Source: Cryptomeria japonica
Lineage: Eukaryota; Streptophyta; Pinopsida; Cupressales; Cupressaceae
Assembly (NCBI RefSeq): GCF_030272615.1
Contig: NC_081410.1
Coordinates: 191,043,619 to 191,107,618, forward strand
DNA: 64,000 nucleotides
Direction: 5' to 3'
Shown: in pieces, positions 61,701 to 64,000 of the stretch
How the letters are laid out: each line of letters opens with the position of its first letter
Position numbering within the stretch: position 1 is the stretch's first letter
Notes under the pieces: model-generated
Databases searched by the model: none
What the model was told of the DNA's origin: nothing
The model's input: only the letters and a program-made list of their open reading frames with translations
Position numbers and translations under genes: made by a program

Positions 61701-62470
61701 ATTAGATTTATATACATCCCATATTCAGTATGTATATTAATTATAAAGCCAAATACATTATTTTCTATTTATATTTCATATCAACTAATTATTACAAATT
61801 GTCATAACATCAATATCTTAAACTATTAAATTAATTGTGCTTGTGTCTCTACATTTTATAAAATTAAAGAGAAACTTTCTTTTCCTTCATAATTATTTAT
61901 TTTAGAAATTTGAATTGTATATTCTTGACTCTAAATCTACAATATATAATAATTTATGTTCTCCGATATATTTATAAAATTTATATTCAATTTACTATAT
62001 AATCTCTATGGTAAACCAATCGTTATTATAAATTTGAAATTCCCTAGTGTTATTTGATGTTCTCTTCCTTAATTTAATCTTCAATTATTTTTAAAAATTA
62101 TTCTTTGCAATCTTCTCTATTATAATTCTGCTCTGTTAAATAATAAAAATAAACAAAAATAGAATTGACATAAATCTTTCCCATCTATTCGAACAAAGCG
62201 CAAACACTTTTTAGAGCATATCTCTAACATGAAACAGAATATTCGAAATGCGATATGCTTGATTCTGTTGACTTTGACTCCTAAAGAACGAACCTTTGCG
62301 AGATGCTTTATGCTTGTTTTTTTTTTGGAGATGCTTTTAAATACAAAATGTTCTTTACTTTGTATATTAAAAAAGCTATAGTATAATTCATTCAAATTTT
62401 ATTATTGCCCAATCTGGAATAGGGTTCTCATCCCTGGAATGGGAAAGGATTATGGGGCATCTTGGAAGTT
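58774..62470. other. AT-rich noncoding DNA
   Basis: No supported gene. A short tandem 'ggtaacctgcctcagtaaga' lies near 59274-59320 (two copies and a decayed third). A few short open frames (such as 62120-62395) show no recognisable features. Confidence 0.5.
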
Positions 62471-62477
62471 CACAATG

Positions 62478-63680
62478 AGTTAAAAAGAATAGTTGCTAGT
62501 ACTAGTTGGGAGGGAACAAAATCCCTTTTACATTAACTTACGCTATTTATAGACTTAAATAGATATAAATAAAAAATAAATAAAAAATAAAAATGACATT
62601 TAGTTGGATTTTGATAATTAAGAAATATTGTAATAGATGTAAAATGTGATTTGTTAATATTTTGTATTTTTTAATAGTTTAGGTGAAGATTTCTGATTTA
62701 TAAAATTTACGATATTTCATTTTGGTTTATATTAATATCTATAGAAATGTTTTATAGATCTTTGGGAGTGCAAATATTATCTTCTACGTGGAAATAATCA
62801 TTTAACTTGTAAGTTTGATTTCATTGGTTCTTGTAGTCTACAAAATGTTCCACGTTGATCCTTTGATGTTTGCGTGCTTGTAAGGATTGATAGTGTTTAC
62901 AAACATCTTTGGGAGGTTGTTGGATCGTAAGGAGGGTTAAGTTTATTATGATCAAACCCATGAATGAGTCAATTTTATAACTTTTGATGAAGATTCAAAG
63001 ATAATAGGTAAGCATGCAATGAACCTAGGATATATATTTTGAACATTCCAATCACGTGTTATTTTCCTTTTATTCAAATTGATGTAAAAAATGTGCTCAA
63101 TTGATTCCTCTTTGTCTTAAGTGTTCTTGAATCTCCTAGGAGTTCTTAGATGATGGGGGAACGTCCAAGCACACAAACCAATACAAAGTGTATTAGGCTA
63201 GATCTCAGCGACTAGTTTGAATTGCTAGTGAGGTTGGAAATTTGAGTTTGAGTTTAAAAATAAAGGGATCAAATTTGGATGTGTGGACCTAACCAACCAA
63301 GTGAGAAATTTGAGTTTTGAATTTATCTGATCCATGATTGCAAAATTGACTCGGATTAGGTTCACACTTGTATATTTCATAAAGGGTGAAGAACCACAAG
63401 TCTGGGGATCAAGGATGAAATATGTGGATTGGTGATAAGTATCAAAATTTGAGCCTAGTTCACACACAAATATGACACTTGTAAGTTGATTATTGTATTT
63501 AGGACACCCTACTCAAAACAAGCTCAAACCATAAGGGAAAAGAGCATGGCTATACAATTTTCTCTATTACACTAATATAGGAAAAAAATTACACACTCCA
63601 CTATAAAGGAATAGAACATCCTCTAAAGTTTTTTTTATACTAAGTTAAAAGGAGTAGTTGTTAGTACTAGTGGAGGGACA
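62478..63680. repeat. Pair of direct short repeats around 'agtactagt'
   Basis: 'gttaaaaagaatagttgcta' then 'gtactagttgggaggga' near 62478-62515 resembles 'gttaaaaggagtagttgtta' then 'gtactagtggaggga' near 63644-63679, in the same orientation about 1.17 kb apart. They may be ends of a small nonautonomous element; the interior is AT-rich without a gene. Confidence 0.3.
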
Positions 63681-63738
63681 CCCTATAATAAATTAATTTA
63701 TGGATTAGAAAAATGAATTAAACTCAAAAAATTAAAAA

Positions 63739-63892
63739 GCAGTGAGATTAAAATAAAGAAGAGACTTGAATAATTGATAGAAATAATTGAAATACTAAGA
63801 TAAGAGAAAATACATGCAGTGAGATTAAAATAAAGAAGAGACTTGAGTAATTGATAGAAATAATTGAAATACTAAGACAAGAGAAAATGCAT
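63739..63892. repeat. Tandem duplication, 77-bp unit, two copies
   Basis: Units start GCAGTGAGATTAAAATAAAG at 63739 and 63816 and differ at about three positions. Noncoding. Confidence 0.9.
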
Positions 63893-64000
63893 TTATTTGT
63901 TTTATAGTTTGAATGGCTGAAACATTGTGATGCAATACTAGACATTGAAATTTTGAACTAGATAAGTAATCATCAATGTAGGACAAAGATATTTTAAAAT

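Noticed and set aside
62120-62395. 91-codon minus-strand ORF in AT-rich DNA
   Set aside because: No motif, no neighbour context, and an A/T-rich composition that yields such residues by chance.

Overview
The window is plant nuclear DNA made almost wholly of transposable elements. I recognise no host gene, tRNA, rRNA or CRISPR. Very low gene density, several levels of nested LTR retrotransposons and old but still legible copies suggest a large seed-plant genome, possibly a conifer. The species is not identified.

Layout. (1) 1-4301, plus strand: the 3' end of a Ty1/copia-type element ('E'), with a degenerate accessory ORF, a polypurine tract and a 3' LTR. (2) 4658-45010, minus strand: an Athila-like Ty3/gypsy element ('C'), split at 11369/41059 by element A and at 43293/44513 by a copia-type solo LTR. 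(3) 11370-41058, minus strand: a Tat-like Ty3 element ('A', TSD GTCTA), itself split by element B. (4) 23877-40322, minus strand: a younger Tat-like element ('B', TSD CAAAT) with LTRs of 4,973 and 4,862 bp, each holding a roughly 990-codon ORF, and one long gag-pol frame broken by two stops. (5) 45026-47224, minus strand: a degenerate second gag ('D'). (6) About 50345-56550, plus strand: a decayed L1-type LINE. (7) 56868-57720: an LTR fragment related to C's LTR. (8) 57720-64000: AT-rich DNA without genes.

Insertion order follows from nesting and target duplications: C is oldest. A came later, and its LTRs differ at about one site in ten by eye. B came last, with 9 mismatches in the first 330 bp of its LTRs. 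The solo LTR went independently into C's gag.

Main observation. Elements E, C, A and B all carry an accessory protein downstream of integrase that appears, by eye, to share one N-terminal domain. Where visible this is followed by a basic NLS-like stretch and a coiled coil. In B the LTR has grown to contain this ORF, upstream of the likely TATA box, so the gene sits in U3 and is duplicated at each integration, as sag is in MMTV. A and B also place a second, archaeal-type RNase H before reverse transcriptase, while their ordinary RNase H has lost acidic residues. A carries an antisense ORF as well.
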